Source of the DNA: Devosia sp. Leaf420
GTDB lineage: Bacteria > Pseudomonadota > Alphaproteobacteria > Rhizobiales > Devosiaceae
Assembly (NCBI RefSeq): GCF_001425445.1
Contig: NZ_LMQU01000009.1
Coordinates: 79,817 to 143,816, forward strand
DNA: 64,000 nt
Direction of reading: 5' to 3'
Shown: piece after piece, positions 35,823 through 45,152 of the stretch
Position numbering within the stretch: the stretch's first letter is position 1
Layout: each line of letters starts with the position of its first letter
Notes under the pieces: generated by a model
What the model was told of the DNA's origin: nothing
The model's input: only the letters and a program-made list of their open reading frames with translations
The model's database searches: none
Translations under genes and position numbers: made by a program

Positions 35823-37169
35823 ATGTTCGCCTTGACCACCACCCCAGTTTATCTCGTTGGCGAAGGAGGGTTGGGAGCTTTGGGCTTATCGGGAGCACAA
35901 AAGGGCTGGGCTGAAGCCAATGGCTTTTCCGGCCAGCGCGGCAAGCTCTTGCCGCTCCCGAGCGCAGACGGTGGGCTTGATGGATATCTCTTCGGCGTCG
36001 GTCCTGCGGAGGGCCGGCCCGTCTTTGTCGCCGGCCTAGCCGCCGTCTCGCTTCCAGCGGCCCACTATCGTCTCGAAGGCGAACTTGGCGACGCAACGCT
36101 CGCTTCGATCGCATTCCGTCTCGGCGCCTATCGCTTTGATCGCTATCGCGACGCCAAGGCGACGCCCACACTCGAACTGCCGAGTGGCGCGGACAGCGCC
36201 GAAGTCGACCGCCAGGTGGCAGCTGCAAGCCTTGCCCGCGACCTCATCAACACGCCCTCGAGCGATCTCGGCCCGGACAATCTCCATAAGGAGATCGAAC
36301 GTTTTGCCGCCGAGCGCAGCATGGAATTCAAGGCCATCGTCGGCGATGATCTGCTCAAGCAGAATTTTCCGATGATCCACGCCGTTGGCCGCGCCAGCAC
36401 CCAGAAGCCGCGCTTGCTTGACCTCTCATGGGGCAAGGCGAGCGATCCCAAGGTGACGCTGGTGGGCAAGGGTGTCACCTTCGATACCGGTGGCCTCGAC
36501 ATCAAGACGGCGGCGGGCATGCTGATGATGAAGAAGGATATGGGCGGCGCCGCCAATATTCTGGGTCTGGCCAGCGCCATCGTCTCTGCCAAACTGCCGG
36601 TGCGTCTTCGCGTGCTCATCCCCGTCGTCGAAAACGCCATCGCGGGCGACGCCTTCCGGCCCGGCGATGTCCTTCATTCGCGCAAGGGTATTACGGTCGA
36701 AATCGGCAATACTGATGCCGAGGGTCGCTTGATCCTCGCAGATGCGCTAGCGCTCGCCGATGAAGAATCGCCCGAATTGATCGTCGATATGGCGACTCTG
36801 ACTGGCGCCGCACGGGTGGCGCTCGGGCCTGAACTGCCGCCGCTCTATTCGACCGATGATGCCTTTGCCAAGGCCATCACCGAAGCCGGTCTTGAAGTCG
36901 AAGACCCCTTCTGGCAGATGCCGCTCTGGTCTTCATACGATGGTCAATTGAACTCGAAGATCGCCGATATGAACAATACCGGCGCAGGCGGCTATGCCGG
37001 CTCGGTCATTGCAGCGCTCTTCCTCAAGCGCTTCGTCAGCAGTGCAAAGGCCTGGGTCCACCTCGATATTCTTGCCTGGGCGCCAGAAGCGCGACCGGGT
37101 CGGCCGGTTGGCGCAACGGACCAGGGCATCCGAGCTGTCTTTGCGGCGATCAAGCAGCGGTTCGCATAA
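35823..37169 (+). CDS. M17 leucyl aminopeptidase family protein
   Basis: From the ATG at 35823 the protein has 448 residues. The C-terminal catalytic domain has the metal-binding signature NTDAEGRL, plus VGKGVTFDTGGLDIK with the conserved Lys/Asp, and KKDMGGAAN. The N-terminal domain is short relative to PepA and closer to PepB-type enzymes. It releases N-terminal residues from peptides in the cytoplasm using two metal ions. An in-frame extension to 35766 overlaps the likely promoter region and is less plausible. Confidence 0.92.
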   Translation: MFALTTTPVYLVGEGGLGALGLSGAQKGWAEANGFSGQRGKLLPLPSADGGLDGYLFGVGPAEGRPVFVAGLAAVSLPAAHYRLEGELGDATLASIAFRLGAYRFDRYRDAKATPTLELPSGADSAEVDRQVAAASLARDLINTPSSDLGPDNLHKEIERFAAERSMEFKAIVGDDLLKQNFPMIHAVGRASTQKPRLLDLSWGKASDPKVTLVGKGVTFDTGGLDIKTAAGMLMMKKDMGGAANILGLASAIVSAKLPVRLRVLIPVVENAIAGDAFRPGDVLHSRKGITVEIGNTDAEGRLILADALALADEESPELIVDMATLTGAARVALGPELPPLYSTDDAFAKAITEAGLEVEDPFWQMPLWSSYDGQLNSKIADMNNTGAGGYAGSVIAALFLKRFVSSAKAWVHLDILAWAPEARPGRPVGATDQGIRAVFAAIKQRFA

Positions 37170-37178
37170 AGACAGACG

Positions 37179-37210
37179 GCTCCGGCAATCAGCGTGATGG
37201 CTGCCGGAGC
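37179..37210. terminator. Hairpin between convergent genes (possible terminator)
   Basis: GCTCCGGCA pairs exactly with TGCCGGAGC across a 14-base loop between the aminopeptidase gene and the convergent VTT gene. There is no T tract on either side, so termination activity is uncertain. Confidence 0.5.
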
Positions 37211-37228
37211 TAAGCTCGAGAAGTGCTC

Positions 37229-37900
37229 CTAACCCTCTGGGTTCGGATCGACGATCTCGGCGTGGTTGGGTGCCTGGTCGATTACTGCGTCTGATTTTGG
37301 AAACAGCAGTGGCGCCATGGCAAAACCCACAATGACCAGAACGATCATGCCCCAGCCGGCCCATTTCTTGTGCCTTTCGATGAACTCGCCAGCGATAGGC
37401 CCGAAAAAGTAGAAGAGACCACAGGGCACAAAGTAGCGAAGACCCCGACCGATTAGGCCGTAGACGACGAAGGTCCAAATATCGAGCCCGGCAACGCCGC
37501 TCGTAATGGTGATGACCTTATAGGGGATGGGCGACAGCGCGCCGATCAGGATCATCAGCGGCCCATTTTCATTGAAACTCTGGCGCAGCGAGTCAAAGCC
37601 GTTGCCTGCCCCATAGAAATCGATGATGCCGCGGCCAAGCGTATCGAAGAGAAAGTAACCGATCGCATAGCCTGCAAGACCGCCGGTGACGGAGGCCACG
37701 GTGCAGATCGCCGCCAGCCGCCACGCCCGCATGCGATCGGCAATGATCATTGGCGCAAGCATGATTTCGGGGAAGATCGGCAGGATCATCGCCTCGAGAA
37801 AGCACAGCAGGGCCAGGATGGGCTCGGCCAGGCGATGTCTCGTGGCGAGCTTGAGACGGTCATAAAAGCTGAGCTTTGCAGCGGGCGCGGTGTCGGTCAT
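37229..37900 (-). CDS. VTT/SNARE-associated (YqaA/DedA-type) inner-membrane protein
   Basis: A 223-residue membrane protein of the VTT (DedA-related) superfamily, YqaA-like. Visible: a re-entrant region near LCFLEAMILPIFPEIMLAP, SVTGGLAGYAIGYFLFDTLG, and the conserved GALSPIPYKVITITSGVAGL in which proline breaks a helix. Four to five helices are predicted. DedA relatives act in lipid carrier recycling and membrane homeostasis; the role of YqaA-type members is not known. It is monocistronic. Confidence 0.88.
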   Translation of the reverse strand: MTDTAPAAKLSFYDRLKLATRHRLAEPILALLCFLEAMILPIFPEIMLAPMIIADRMRAWRLAAICTVASVTGGLAGYAIGYFLFDTLGRGIIDFYGAGNGFDSLRQSFNENGPLMILIGALSPIPYKVITITSGVAGLDIWTFVVYGLIGRGLRYFVPCGLFYFFGPIAGEFIERHKKWAGWGMIVLVIVGFAMAPLLFPKSDAVIDQAPNHAEIVDPNPEG

Positions 37901-37971
37901 TGGTCTCTTTTGTCTGGGCAGTGCACTAGCACCATTATGCGGAAAACTTTGTCAGGCCAGTGAAATTTGCG

Positions 37972-38910
37972 TCAGTAACCGCGATTGCGATCGACGACGT
38001 TGATCAGTGGCCTTCCGGCGCGATGATCGGCAATAATCTTTGAGAAATAGCGCACGCCGCTTTTTTCGTCTGAAATCGCCGCGATATGCGGGGTGATATA
38101 ACAGTTCTCGATATCCCAGAGCGGGCTCTCCTGCGGCAGCGGTTCCTGCTCGAAAACATCGAGGCTCGCTGCGCCAAGCGTGCCATCCGCCAAAGCTTTG
38201 ACGATATCGGCCTCGCGCTGATGCCCGCCGCGTGCGGCATTGATGATCACGGGGCCACCCTGGAGATTGCCAAGCCGCAGCTTGGCAAAATTCTCGTAGT
38301 TGAGAATGCCCGTCGTTTCCGGGGTCAACGGCAGAAGGTTGACCAGAATGTCGGTGCCCGAAAGAAACGCATCGAGGTCTTCATCTCCCGCAAAACAGGC
38401 GACGCCCTCGACTTCCTTGCGGGTGCGGCTCCAGCTTCGGAGCGTAAACCCAAGCGGCGCCAATCGGCGCGCAGCATCCTGGCCGAGAACGCCCATGCCC
38501 ATGATCCCGACGGTGCTTTCGGCGGCAGAGGGGGGATAGAACTGGCTCCAGCGGCGCGCCTTCTGGTCGGCGCGGAAACGGGTATAGACCCGGTGATGCA
38601 TGGTAACATGGGCAACCACATAATCGCTCATGCGCTGGCTGAGGTCGCTGTCGACAAAGCGCACCAGTGGTGCATCGGGCAGTTTTGGATGCTTGATCAA
38701 GGCATCGACGCCCGCGCCGAGCGACAAGACCGCCTCCAGCCCTGTCAGCCCATCAAAGGCGTCGGGCTTGGGCTTCCAGACAAAAACATAGCGAATATCG
38801 GTGGGATCGAAATCATTGCCGCGCCGCACCACGGGATAGGGATGAAGCGCCTTGGCAAAGGCTTCGGCCCAACTGGCTTCGTTGACGTCATTGAGATGGA
38901 GAAGGAGCAT
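37972..38910 (-). CDS. D-2-hydroxyacid dehydrogenase (glyoxylate/hydroxypyruvate reductase A-like)
   Basis: 312 residues from the ATG at 38910. NAD(P)-binding domain: TVGIMGMGVLGQDAARRLAPLGF (split GxGxxG form) and SWSR at the strand carrying NADPH-preferring residues. Catalytic residues: Arg in NAARGGHQRE, Glu in FEQEPLP, His in YITPHIAA. The pattern is that of GhrA enzymes reducing glyoxylate and hydroxypyruvate. No strong ribosome site is seen; a TTG at 38928 is an alternative that lies at the edge of a hairpin. Confidence 0.88.
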   Translation of the reverse strand: MLLLHLNDVNEASWAEAFAKALHPYPVVRRGNDFDPTDIRYVFVWKPKPDAFDGLTGLEAVLSLGAGVDALIKHPKLPDAPLVRFVDSDLSQRMSDYVVAHVTMHHRVYTRFRADQKARRWSQFYPPSAAESTVGIMGMGVLGQDAARRLAPLGFTLRSWSRTRKEVEGVACFAGDEDLDAFLSGTDILVNLLPLTPETTGILNYENFAKLRLGNLQGGPVIINAARGGHQREADIVKALADGTLGAASLDVFEQEPLPQESPLWDIENCYITPHIAAISDEKSGVRYFSKIIADHRAGRPLINVVDRNRGY

Positions 38911-38930
38911 GGGCGGAGGATCTTTCAATA

Positions 38931-38956
38931 AAAAAGCCGCGCCTTGGGGCGCGGCT
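38931..38956 (-). terminator. Rho-independent terminator of the cytochrome c gene
   Basis: On the minus strand AGCCGCGCC-CCAA-GGCGCGGCT is followed by a T-rich tail, 25 bases after the cytochrome c stop. Transcription of the dehydrogenase gene then starts just beyond it. Confidence 0.85.
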
Positions 38957-38980
38957 CATCAATGCCTTATCGAAACCAGC

Positions 38981-39784
38981 TCAGTTGCCGGTGGTCGGGG
39001 CCGTTGTCGGTGTGGTCGCCGGTGTTGCAGGCGCAACCTGGGTGGCGTCCCCGCCAGCGGCCGGGGTGCCCTCGACAGCGGTTTCAGACTCGGTCGTGGT
39101 CGGCGTTTCATTCTGTGCGGCTGGTGCGGTCTGCGTTGCGTCCGACGCCGGCGCGGTCACTTCAGCCGGGGCAACGGCGCCATCGGGAGCCGCTTCAACC
39201 GGCGTACCAGCCTCTTCTGGGGTCGCTGGCGCTTCTTCGGCGGTCGGGAACGGAACAGGGTTCGACGACAGCGTCTGGAGATAGGCCAGGATGTCGGCGC
39301 GTTCTTCGGGCGAACGGACGCCGGCAAAGGTCATCTTGGTGCCCGGCGCATATGCCTTGGGATTGGTCAGGAACGCATTGAGGTTCTCATAGGACCAGAC
39401 CTGACCTTCGGCCTTCTGCTGCTGCAGAATGTCCGAATAGGCAAAGCCTTCCATATGAGCCTTGGTATTGTTCACAATATTATAAAGGTTCGGACCCTGC
39501 TTGGCCGCCTCGCCTTCGCCAAAGCTATGGCAGGACTGGCACTTGCGGACAGCGGCAGCGCCACGGTCAACGCTCGCGCTGGCCAGCAGCGTGGCAAGCG
39601 GCACTTCCGGTGCGGCATCAGCGGCAGCGCCAGCTTCCGCGACTTCCGGCGCGGGCAGGGCATAGCCCGGACCATTGTCCTCTTTCGGGTGGTAGATGGC
39701 CTCAGCCAGAAAGCCCACGCCCATGACAAACATAAGTGTGCCAAGGACGGCGCCCATGATCTTGTTTAGCTCAAACGAATCCAT
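38981..39784 (-). CDS. Membrane-anchored cytochrome c with long Ala/Pro/Thr-rich tail
   Basis: 267 residues from the ATG at 39784. An N-terminal uncleaved anchor (IMGAVLGTLMFVMGVGFLAEAI), a short linker, then a class I cytochrome c domain with haem-binding CQSCH (82-86) and distal ligand Met151 in PGTKMTFAG; ends SPEERADILAYLQTL. This resembles CycM/c552, which passes electrons from the bc1 complex to the aa3 oxidase. Residues from about 180 are a low-complexity Ala/Pro/Thr/Glu tail, absent in typical CycM and likely extending in the periplasm. Confidence 0.9.
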   Translation of the reverse strand: MDSFELNKIMGAVLGTLMFVMGVGFLAEAIYHPKEDNGPGYALPAPEVAEAGAAADAAPEVPLATLLASASVDRGAAAVRKCQSCHSFGEGEAAKQGPNLYNIVNNTKAHMEGFAYSDILQQQKAEGQVWSYENLNAFLTNPKAYAPGTKMTFAGVRSPEERADILAYLQTLSSNPVPFPTAEEAPATPEEAGTPVEAAPDGAVAPAEVTAPASDATQTAPAAQNETPTTTESETAVEGTPAAGGDATQVAPATPATTPTTAPTTGN

Positions 39785-40040
39785 TTGGTCTCTCTGCCGG
39801 TCCATCCCCGGTGGACAATAAACGAACTGGGTCCAACAATCGGTTTCCGAGGGAAACCTGCCTCAACTGACCCGGTTCGACGCGCGCGGAAGATAGTATT
39901 ACGCCTCGTAGGGTGCAACAGGACAATCCCTCTTGGCGACAATTCCCCCAATCTCATGTCGTTTTAGCCCCAGAAACCTCTGATTGACACCCTCTGGTGC
40001 CGCGTCTAAAGCCCGCAGCAGGCAGATGAACGGACCTCCC

Positions 40041-40868
40041 ATGAGCATGAAGATAGCCTTTCAAGGTGAACCTGGCGCATTCAGCCATGCCGCAGCGGCC
40101 AATGTTTTTCCCGGCGAAGAATTCGTGGGCTGCGTGACCTTCGAAGAAACGCTCAATGCGGTTCAGTCGGGCAAGGCAGATTTCGCGGTCGTTCCGGTCG
40201 AAAATTCGCTCTATGGGCGCATCACCGACATTCATCACCTTTTGCCCGAAAGCGGTCTCTTCATCATCGGCGAGACCTATCTTCGCGTCGAAATGAACCT
40301 GCTTGGCGTGCCCGGCGCGACGCTTGACGATATCAAGGCCGTCCAGTCGCTCTCGGTCGCACTTGGCCAGTGCCGCCGCTTCATCTCCGAAAACGGCTAT
40401 CGCACCATCAATGCCGTCGATACCGCCGGCTCGGCGCGCGAAATTGCGCAAAAGGCCGACAAGTCCGTTGCAGCCATCGCGTCGCGCTTTGCCGGCGAGA
40501 TTTATGGTCTCAATGTTCTCGCGAGCAATATCGAGGACGCCGACCACAATACAACGCGCTTCCTCGTGCTCTCGACCACCGCAAAATTAGCGCCTCAGGC
40601 GGGCAAGGTGAAAACGACCTTCATCTTCCGCGTGCGCAACGTGCCTGCCGCGCTCTACAAGGCCATGGGCGGCTTTGCGACCAATGGTGTCAACATGACC
40701 AAGCTCGAAAGCTACATGGTCGGCGGCGCTTTCACGGCCACGCAGTTCTATGCCGATATCGAAGGGCATCCCGATGATGTCAGCGTTCAGCACGCTTTTG
40801 ACGAGCTGAAATTCTTCACCGACCGGTTCCAGATCCTCGGGGTCTATCCCGCCTCCGAGCAGGTCTGA
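40041..40868 (+). CDS. pheA: Prephenate dehydratase
   Basis: About 275 residues. Converts prephenate to phenylpyruvate in phenylalanine synthesis. The N-terminal type 2 periplasmic-binding-like catalytic domain contains KIAFQGEPGAFSHAAA and the catalytic Thr-Arg-Phe in DHNTTRFLVLS; the C-terminal ACT domain (about 195-270) has NVPAALYKAMGGFATNGVNM and LESYM at the Phe-binding ESRP position. No chorismate mutase domain is fused. Start choice among ATG 40026, 40041 and 40047 is not settled because none has a convincing ribosome site. Confidence 0.93.
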   Translation: MSMKIAFQGEPGAFSHAAAANVFPGEEFVGCVTFEETLNAVQSGKADFAVVPVENSLYGRITDIHHLLPESGLFIIGETYLRVEMNLLGVPGATLDDIKAVQSLSVALGQCRRFISENGYRTINAVDTAGSAREIAQKADKSVAAIASRFAGEIYGLNVLASNIEDADHNTTRFLVLSTTAKLAPQAGKVKTTFIFRVRNVPAALYKAMGGFATNGVNMTKLESYMVGGAFTATQFYADIEGHPDDVSVQHAFDELKFFTDRFQILGVYPASEQV

Positions 40869-41026
40869 TCCCAAGTCCTCGCTCCGAAGCGATTGGTAAT
40901 ACATCTCGGCTAATGTGCCGAAAGTGCATGTCTGCCAGCCCTTAGCGGCGCTGTCCGATTCGGTGCATTCGTGTTGTCATATCTGCGGCTTAATAGTCTG
41001 TACCCGTCGGATCCAGGGGTCTATCG

Positions 41027-42493
41027 TTGGAACATTTTGATCTCATCGTCATCGGCTCTGGGCCAGCCGGCCGTCGTGCTGCCGTGCAGGCAGCCAAGCT
41101 CGGCCGGTCCGTTCTCGTGGTGGAAAATCGCCTGCGTCTCGGCGGCGTTTCCGTCCACACCGGTACGATCCCCTCCAAGACCCTGCGCGAAACGGTTCTC
41201 AACCTCTCCGGCTGGCGCGAACGCGGCTTCTATGGCCTCTCCTATCGCGTCAAAAAGGACATCGAGGGCAAGGATCTCGGCGCCCGCCTGCGGATGACGC
41301 TCAACCACGAAATCGAAGTTCTCGAACACCAGTTCAACCGCAACGGCGTGCGCACCTTTGGCGGCATGGCGCGCTTTATCGATCAGAACCACATTGCCGT
41401 CGTGGCGCCCGATGGCGACGAGACGCGGTTTGGGTTTGACCACGCGGTCATCGCGGTGGGCACCGCGCCCTATCGCCCCGCCAATATTCCGTTCAACGAC
41501 CACTCGGTTCTCGATAGCGATAGCCTCGTTTCCGAGCCACGCGTGCCACGCAGCCTGACGGTTGTGGGTGCAGGCGTCATCGGCATCGAATATGCGACGA
41601 TCTTTTCGGCACTCGATGTGCCTGTCACCATCGTCGAACCCAAGGACACCATCCTCGATTTCATCGATCGCGAAATCATCGAAGAATTCACTCACGATCT
41701 GCGCCAGCGCGGCGTGACGCTGCGGCTCGGCACCAAGGTCGAAAAAGTCGAGATCGACGAACAGGGCTGGGCAGTTTCCATCCTCGCCGATGGCCGGCGT
41801 ATCCGAACCGATATGCTGCTTTATGCGGCTGGCCGCTCCGGCGCGACCGCCAATCTCGGCCTTGAAAATGCCGGCCTGACGCCGGTTGATCGGGGTCGCC
41901 TCAAGGTCGATCCAGTGACCTTTCAGACCGAGGTCCGCAACATTTACGCGGCTGGCGACGTCATCGGTTGGCCGTCGCTCGCTTCGACCTCGATGGAACA
42001 GGGCCGCATCGCCGCGCTCCATGCGTGCGGCGCGCAGATGCCGCCGGCTCCTGAATTCTTCCCCTATGGCATTTATGCCGTGCCGGAAATTTCGACCGTG
42101 GGCCTGACGGAGCAACAGGTCAGGGCGCAGAACATTCCCTATGAAGCCGGCATTGCCCGCTTCCGCGAGACGTCGCGCGGTCACATCATGGGCCTCCAGT
42201 CGGGCATGATGAAGATGATCTTTGCGCTCGATACGCGAAAACTGCTCGGCGTCCACATCGTCGGTGAAGGCGCGACCGAACTGATCCATATCGGCCAGGC
42301 CGTGCTGAACCTGGGCGGGACGCTCGACTATTTTGTCGAAAATGCCTTTAACTATCCGACACTTGCCGAAGCCTACAAGATCGCCGCGCTCGACGCCTGG
42401 AACCGTATGCCGCGAACCAAGCCGATCGCTGCGACTGTTGAAGAGACGGTTGTTGAACTTCCGCCATTCAAGGTTGGTACAGCAAAAGGCTGA
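41027..42493 (+). CDS. sthA: Si-specific soluble pyridine nucleotide transhydrogenase
   Basis: A 488-residue flavoprotein of the pyridine nucleotide-disulfide oxidoreductase family. It starts with TTG at 41027, with AGGGG seven bases upstream. The FAD motif is FDLIVIGSGPAGRRAA; the NAD motif is LTVVGAGVIGIEYATIF; the dimerisation domain ends the protein. The redox-active CxxxxC of lipoamide dehydrogenase is absent: the site reads GGVSVHTGTIPSKTLRE, as in SthA. It would move hydride between NADPH and NAD+ in the cytoplasm. It stands alone downstream of pheA. Confidence 0.92.
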   Translation: MEHFDLIVIGSGPAGRRAAVQAAKLGRSVLVVENRLRLGGVSVHTGTIPSKTLRETVLNLSGWRERGFYGLSYRVKKDIEGKDLGARLRMTLNHEIEVLEHQFNRNGVRTFGGMARFIDQNHIAVVAPDGDETRFGFDHAVIAVGTAPYRPANIPFNDHSVLDSDSLVSEPRVPRSLTVVGAGVIGIEYATIFSALDVPVTIVEPKDTILDFIDREIIEEFTHDLRQRGVTLRLGTKVEKVEIDEQGWAVSILADGRRIRTDMLLYAAGRSGATANLGLENAGLTPVDRGRLKVDPVTFQTEVRNIYAAGDVIGWPSLASTSMEQGRIAALHACGAQMPPAPEFFPYGIYAVPEISTVGLTEQQVRAQNIPYEAGIARFRETSRGHIMGLQSGMMKMIFALDTRKLLGVHIVGEGATELIHIGQAVLNLGGTLDYFVENAFNYPTLAEAYKIAALDAWNRMPRTKPIAATVEETVVELPPFKVGTAKG

Positions 42494-42620
42494 CGCGATC
42501 CGTCGCGTTGTTGCAAACGGAGCCTGTACTCGAAATTAAGATAATTTTCGACGGCCCCTTGCTCTTATCCTGAGTTTGGAATTACCTCCGGAACGGGAAG
42601 ATATTTCCCGGGGGACTATC

Positions 42621-42947
42621 ATGAACAAGACTGTGGCAGGCCTTGCGCTTGTCTTTTTGGCCGCCAGCGTCGTGAACGCTTCGGCGCTGGATCGTCGCGT
42701 CCAGATCAACAATAAATCGTCATACGACATCGTCGAATTCTATGCCTCGAACACGGGCACAAATTCGTGGGAAGAAGATATCTTGGGCAAGGACATCCTG
42801 CCCGCAGGCCATAGCGTCATGATCAACATCGATGACGGCTCTGGTTACTGCAAATATGACTTCCTGGCTGTGTTCGAAGATGGCGATAAGGTCACCTCGA
42901 CAGACAACAATGTCTGCGAACTGGCCGATTTCAGCTTTACCGACTGA
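42621..42947 (+). CDS. Small secreted protein of unknown function (108 aa)
   Basis: From the ATG at 42621 (GGGGGA upstream) the product has a cleavable signal peptide (about 22 residues, ending VNASA) and an 86-residue mature domain beginning DRRVQINNKSSYDIVEFYASN. Two Cys (GYCKY and NVCEL) could form a disulfide. WEEDILGKDILPAGHSVMINIDDG suggests a small beta-sandwich. I recognise the type as a conserved alphaproteobacterial periplasmic protein but know no function. It is isolated, preceded by an AT-rich promoter-like region. Confidence 0.8.
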   Translation: MNKTVAGLALVFLAASVVNASALDRRVQINNKSSYDIVEFYASNTGTNSWEEDILGKDILPAGHSVMINIDDGSGYCKYDFLAVFEDGDKVTSTDNNVCELADFSFTD

Positions 42948-43086
42948 TCGAGACTATTGCGGGATCGCGCCATGAGCGCGGTCTCGCCTGGCCTGGCCAG
43001 GATCAAACTTGCCATGCTGGGTTATGAGGCGGCAACGCGTTTGCGGCTGCGTCGTTATGGGAAGCCTCCTCTTTCATAGGGCTTCC

Positions 43087-44943
43087 ATGTCCAAATCCAG
43101 TTTTTTCGGCGCCAAGCCGACCGCTGCAGGCACCCATTTCAGACTTTGGGCGCCCGAAAAAAGCCGCGCGGCCGTCGATGTCGAGGGCGCGGGGAGTTTT
43201 GCGCTAACCCCTGAAGAAAAGGGCTATTTCAGCGCCCTTGTGCCCAATGTTGGCGTGGGCGCAAAATACAAATTTCGGCTCGACGATGGCTTGCCCATGC
43301 CGGACCTCGGCTCGCGCTGGCAGCCTGAGGGTAGCGATGGCGTATCAGTCGTCGTGTCGCCAGAGTATATCTGGACGGATGCGGGCTGGGCGGGGCCGGT
43401 GGCGCAGGATCAGGTTATATACGAACTCCATGTCGGCACCTTCACATCCGAGGGGACATGGAATGCCGCGCGCGAAAAGCTTCGGCATTTGAAAGACTTG
43501 GGCGTGACCGTGATTCAGGTCATGCCGGTTGGGTGCTTTAAAGGAACATTCGGCTGGGGCTACGACACGACGCTTCCTTATGCACCCTATGCCCCCTACG
43601 GAACGCCGGACGACCTTCGCGGCTTTGTCGACGCGGCGCACGGATTGGGGATCGGGGTCATCCTCGATGTCGTCTACAACCACGCCGGCATGGGAGACTA
43701 TTACCATGCCTATAGCGAGCACTTTTTTACCCACACGCATGAGAATGAGTGGGGCAGCGGATTTAATTATGACGGCGAAAATTCGCGGGCCGTCAGGGAT
43801 TTCATGATCGGCAACGCCGTTTACTGGATCGAAGATTTTCATCTCGATGGACTTCGGATCGATGCGGCGCAGGCCATGTTCGACACGAGCGAAACGCACA
43901 TCATCGCCGAGCTGACCGACGCTGTCCGCGAAGCGGCCAAACCGCGGCGCGCCTACATGGTGGTCGAAAACCAGCCGCAGGAACGGCGGATGATTGCTGA
44001 CCCGAAGGAAGGCGGTTTTGGGCTCGATGGCATGTATAGCGACGACTTCCAGCACGCCATACGAGTGGCGGCGACCGGGCATAACGACTTCTATTATCGA
44101 GACTATTTGGGTTCGCCGCAGGAGATCGTCTCGGCCCTGAAATACGGATTTTTGTATCAGGGTCAGCGCTCGGACATGCGCGATAAGGCCTATGGCACAT
44201 ATAACCTTGAAACGCCCGCAGAGCACTTCGTGCATTTCCTCGAGAACCACGACCAAGTTGCCAATTCGGCCAAGGGCTTACGGCTTTCCGAGCTTATGTC
44301 GCCAGCGCGGCTGCGGGCGATAACACCGCTACTACTGCTTGGACCGCAGACGCCGTGTCTGTTTCAGGGGCAAGAGTTCGGATCGCGCAAGCCATTCCTC
44401 TATTTTGCCGGACGCACGGGCGAAGAAGCCGAGGCGGTGGCGGAGGGCCGGAAGAAGGGATTGATGGATTTTCCGTCGGTCACCGACCCAGAAATGCAAG
44501 CAACGCTGGCGCGGCCCGATGACCCCAAAACCTTCGCGCTCAGCAAGCTCGACTGGTCGGAAATGTCGAGCAATTCCGGTATCTTGGCGCTACACAAGGA
44601 GCTGCTAGCGCTCCGCAGAACCGACGCTGCCTTCTCGCAAATATCAGCGCGGCGGGTTGATGGCGCGGTGTTGGGCGAGTGTGCTTTTGCGCTGCGTTTT
44701 TTCATGGCTGACCCGAGCCAACACCGGCTTCTGCTCTGCAATCTTGGACGCGACTTGCATATGGCCGTGACGCCTGAACCGCTGCTGGCGCCACCCGACG
44801 GGCAGCGCTGGGCGCTCCAATGGTCGAGCGAGCACCCTAAATATGGCGGGGCAGGGCGGCGTCCGGTGGAGCCGGAAAAGTTCTGGATCCTGCCCGGTGA
44901 TTGTACTCTGGTGTTGCGCCCGGAGAGCCGCAATCCGGCGTGA
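43087..44943 (+). CDS. treZ: Malto-oligosyltrehalose trehalohydrolase
   Basis: 618 residues from the ATG at 43087. GH13 enzyme: an N-terminal carbohydrate-binding-like domain (FRLWAPEKSRAAVDVEG), then the barrel with DVVYNHAG, catalytic Asp259 in LRIDAAQAM, general acid Glu294 in MVVENQ, and Asp389 in FLENHDQVAN, and a C-terminal domain. It hydrolyses maltooligosyltrehalose to release trehalose. The partner TreY and the glycogen genes that often accompany it are not in this window. Confidence 0.92.
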   Translation: MSKSSFFGAKPTAAGTHFRLWAPEKSRAAVDVEGAGSFALTPEEKGYFSALVPNVGVGAKYKFRLDDGLPMPDLGSRWQPEGSDGVSVVVSPEYIWTDAGWAGPVAQDQVIYELHVGTFTSEGTWNAAREKLRHLKDLGVTVIQVMPVGCFKGTFGWGYDTTLPYAPYAPYGTPDDLRGFVDAAHGLGIGVILDVVYNHAGMGDYYHAYSEHFFTHTHENEWGSGFNYDGENSRAVRDFMIGNAVYWIEDFHLDGLRIDAAQAMFDTSETHIIAELTDAVREAAKPRRAYMVVENQPQERRMIADPKEGGFGLDGMYSDDFQHAIRVAATGHNDFYYRDYLGSPQEIVSALKYGFLYQGQRSDMRDKAYGTYNLETPAEHFVHFLENHDQVANSAKGLRLSELMSPARLRAITPLLLLGPQTPCLFQGQEFGSRKPFLYFAGRTGEEAEAVAEGRKKGLMDFPSVTDPEMQATLARPDDPKTFALSKLDWSEMSSNSGILALHKELLALRRTDAAFSQISARRVDGAVLGECAFALRFFMADPSQHRLLLCNLGRDLHMAVTPEPLLAPPDGQRWALQWSSEHPKYGGAGRRPVEPEKFWILPGDCTLVLRPESRNPA

Positions 44944-44984
44944 CTTCGGTAGCATTCCGGTAACATCGAGCGCGGGTTAGGGCA

Positions 44985-45152
44985 TTATTCGTCATCGTCC
45001 TGCGGGAGCGGCTCGTCGTTCCGTGCGGGGATGACATAGGAGCCGGTCAGCCAGCGATTGAGATCGACATCGGCGCAGCGTTTCGAGCAGAACGGCTTAA
45101 ACTTATCCACGGTCGGTTTTCCGCAGATCGGGCACTTGCGTTCGGGCGCCAT
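44985..45152 (-). CDS. yacG: DNA gyrase inhibitor YacG (zinc-binding)
   Basis: A 55-residue protein read on the minus strand from the ATG at 45152. It has the four zinc-ligand cysteines in CPICGKP and FCSKRCADVDLNRWL, followed by an acidic tail (PLPQDDDE), which is the YacG signature. YacG binds GyrB and inhibits gyrase in E. coli. Its ATG overlaps the maf stop by one base (TGATG), so it is coupled to maf, the usual order in alphaproteobacteria. Confidence 0.93.
   Translation of the reverse strand: MAPERKCPICGKPTVDKFKPFCSKRCADVDLNRWLTGSYVIPARNDEPLPQDDDE

Noticed and set aside
42963-42983. Hairpin after the small secreted protein gene
   Set aside because: The stem GATCGCGC/GCGCGGTC has a G-T pair and no T tract; not strong enough to call a terminator.
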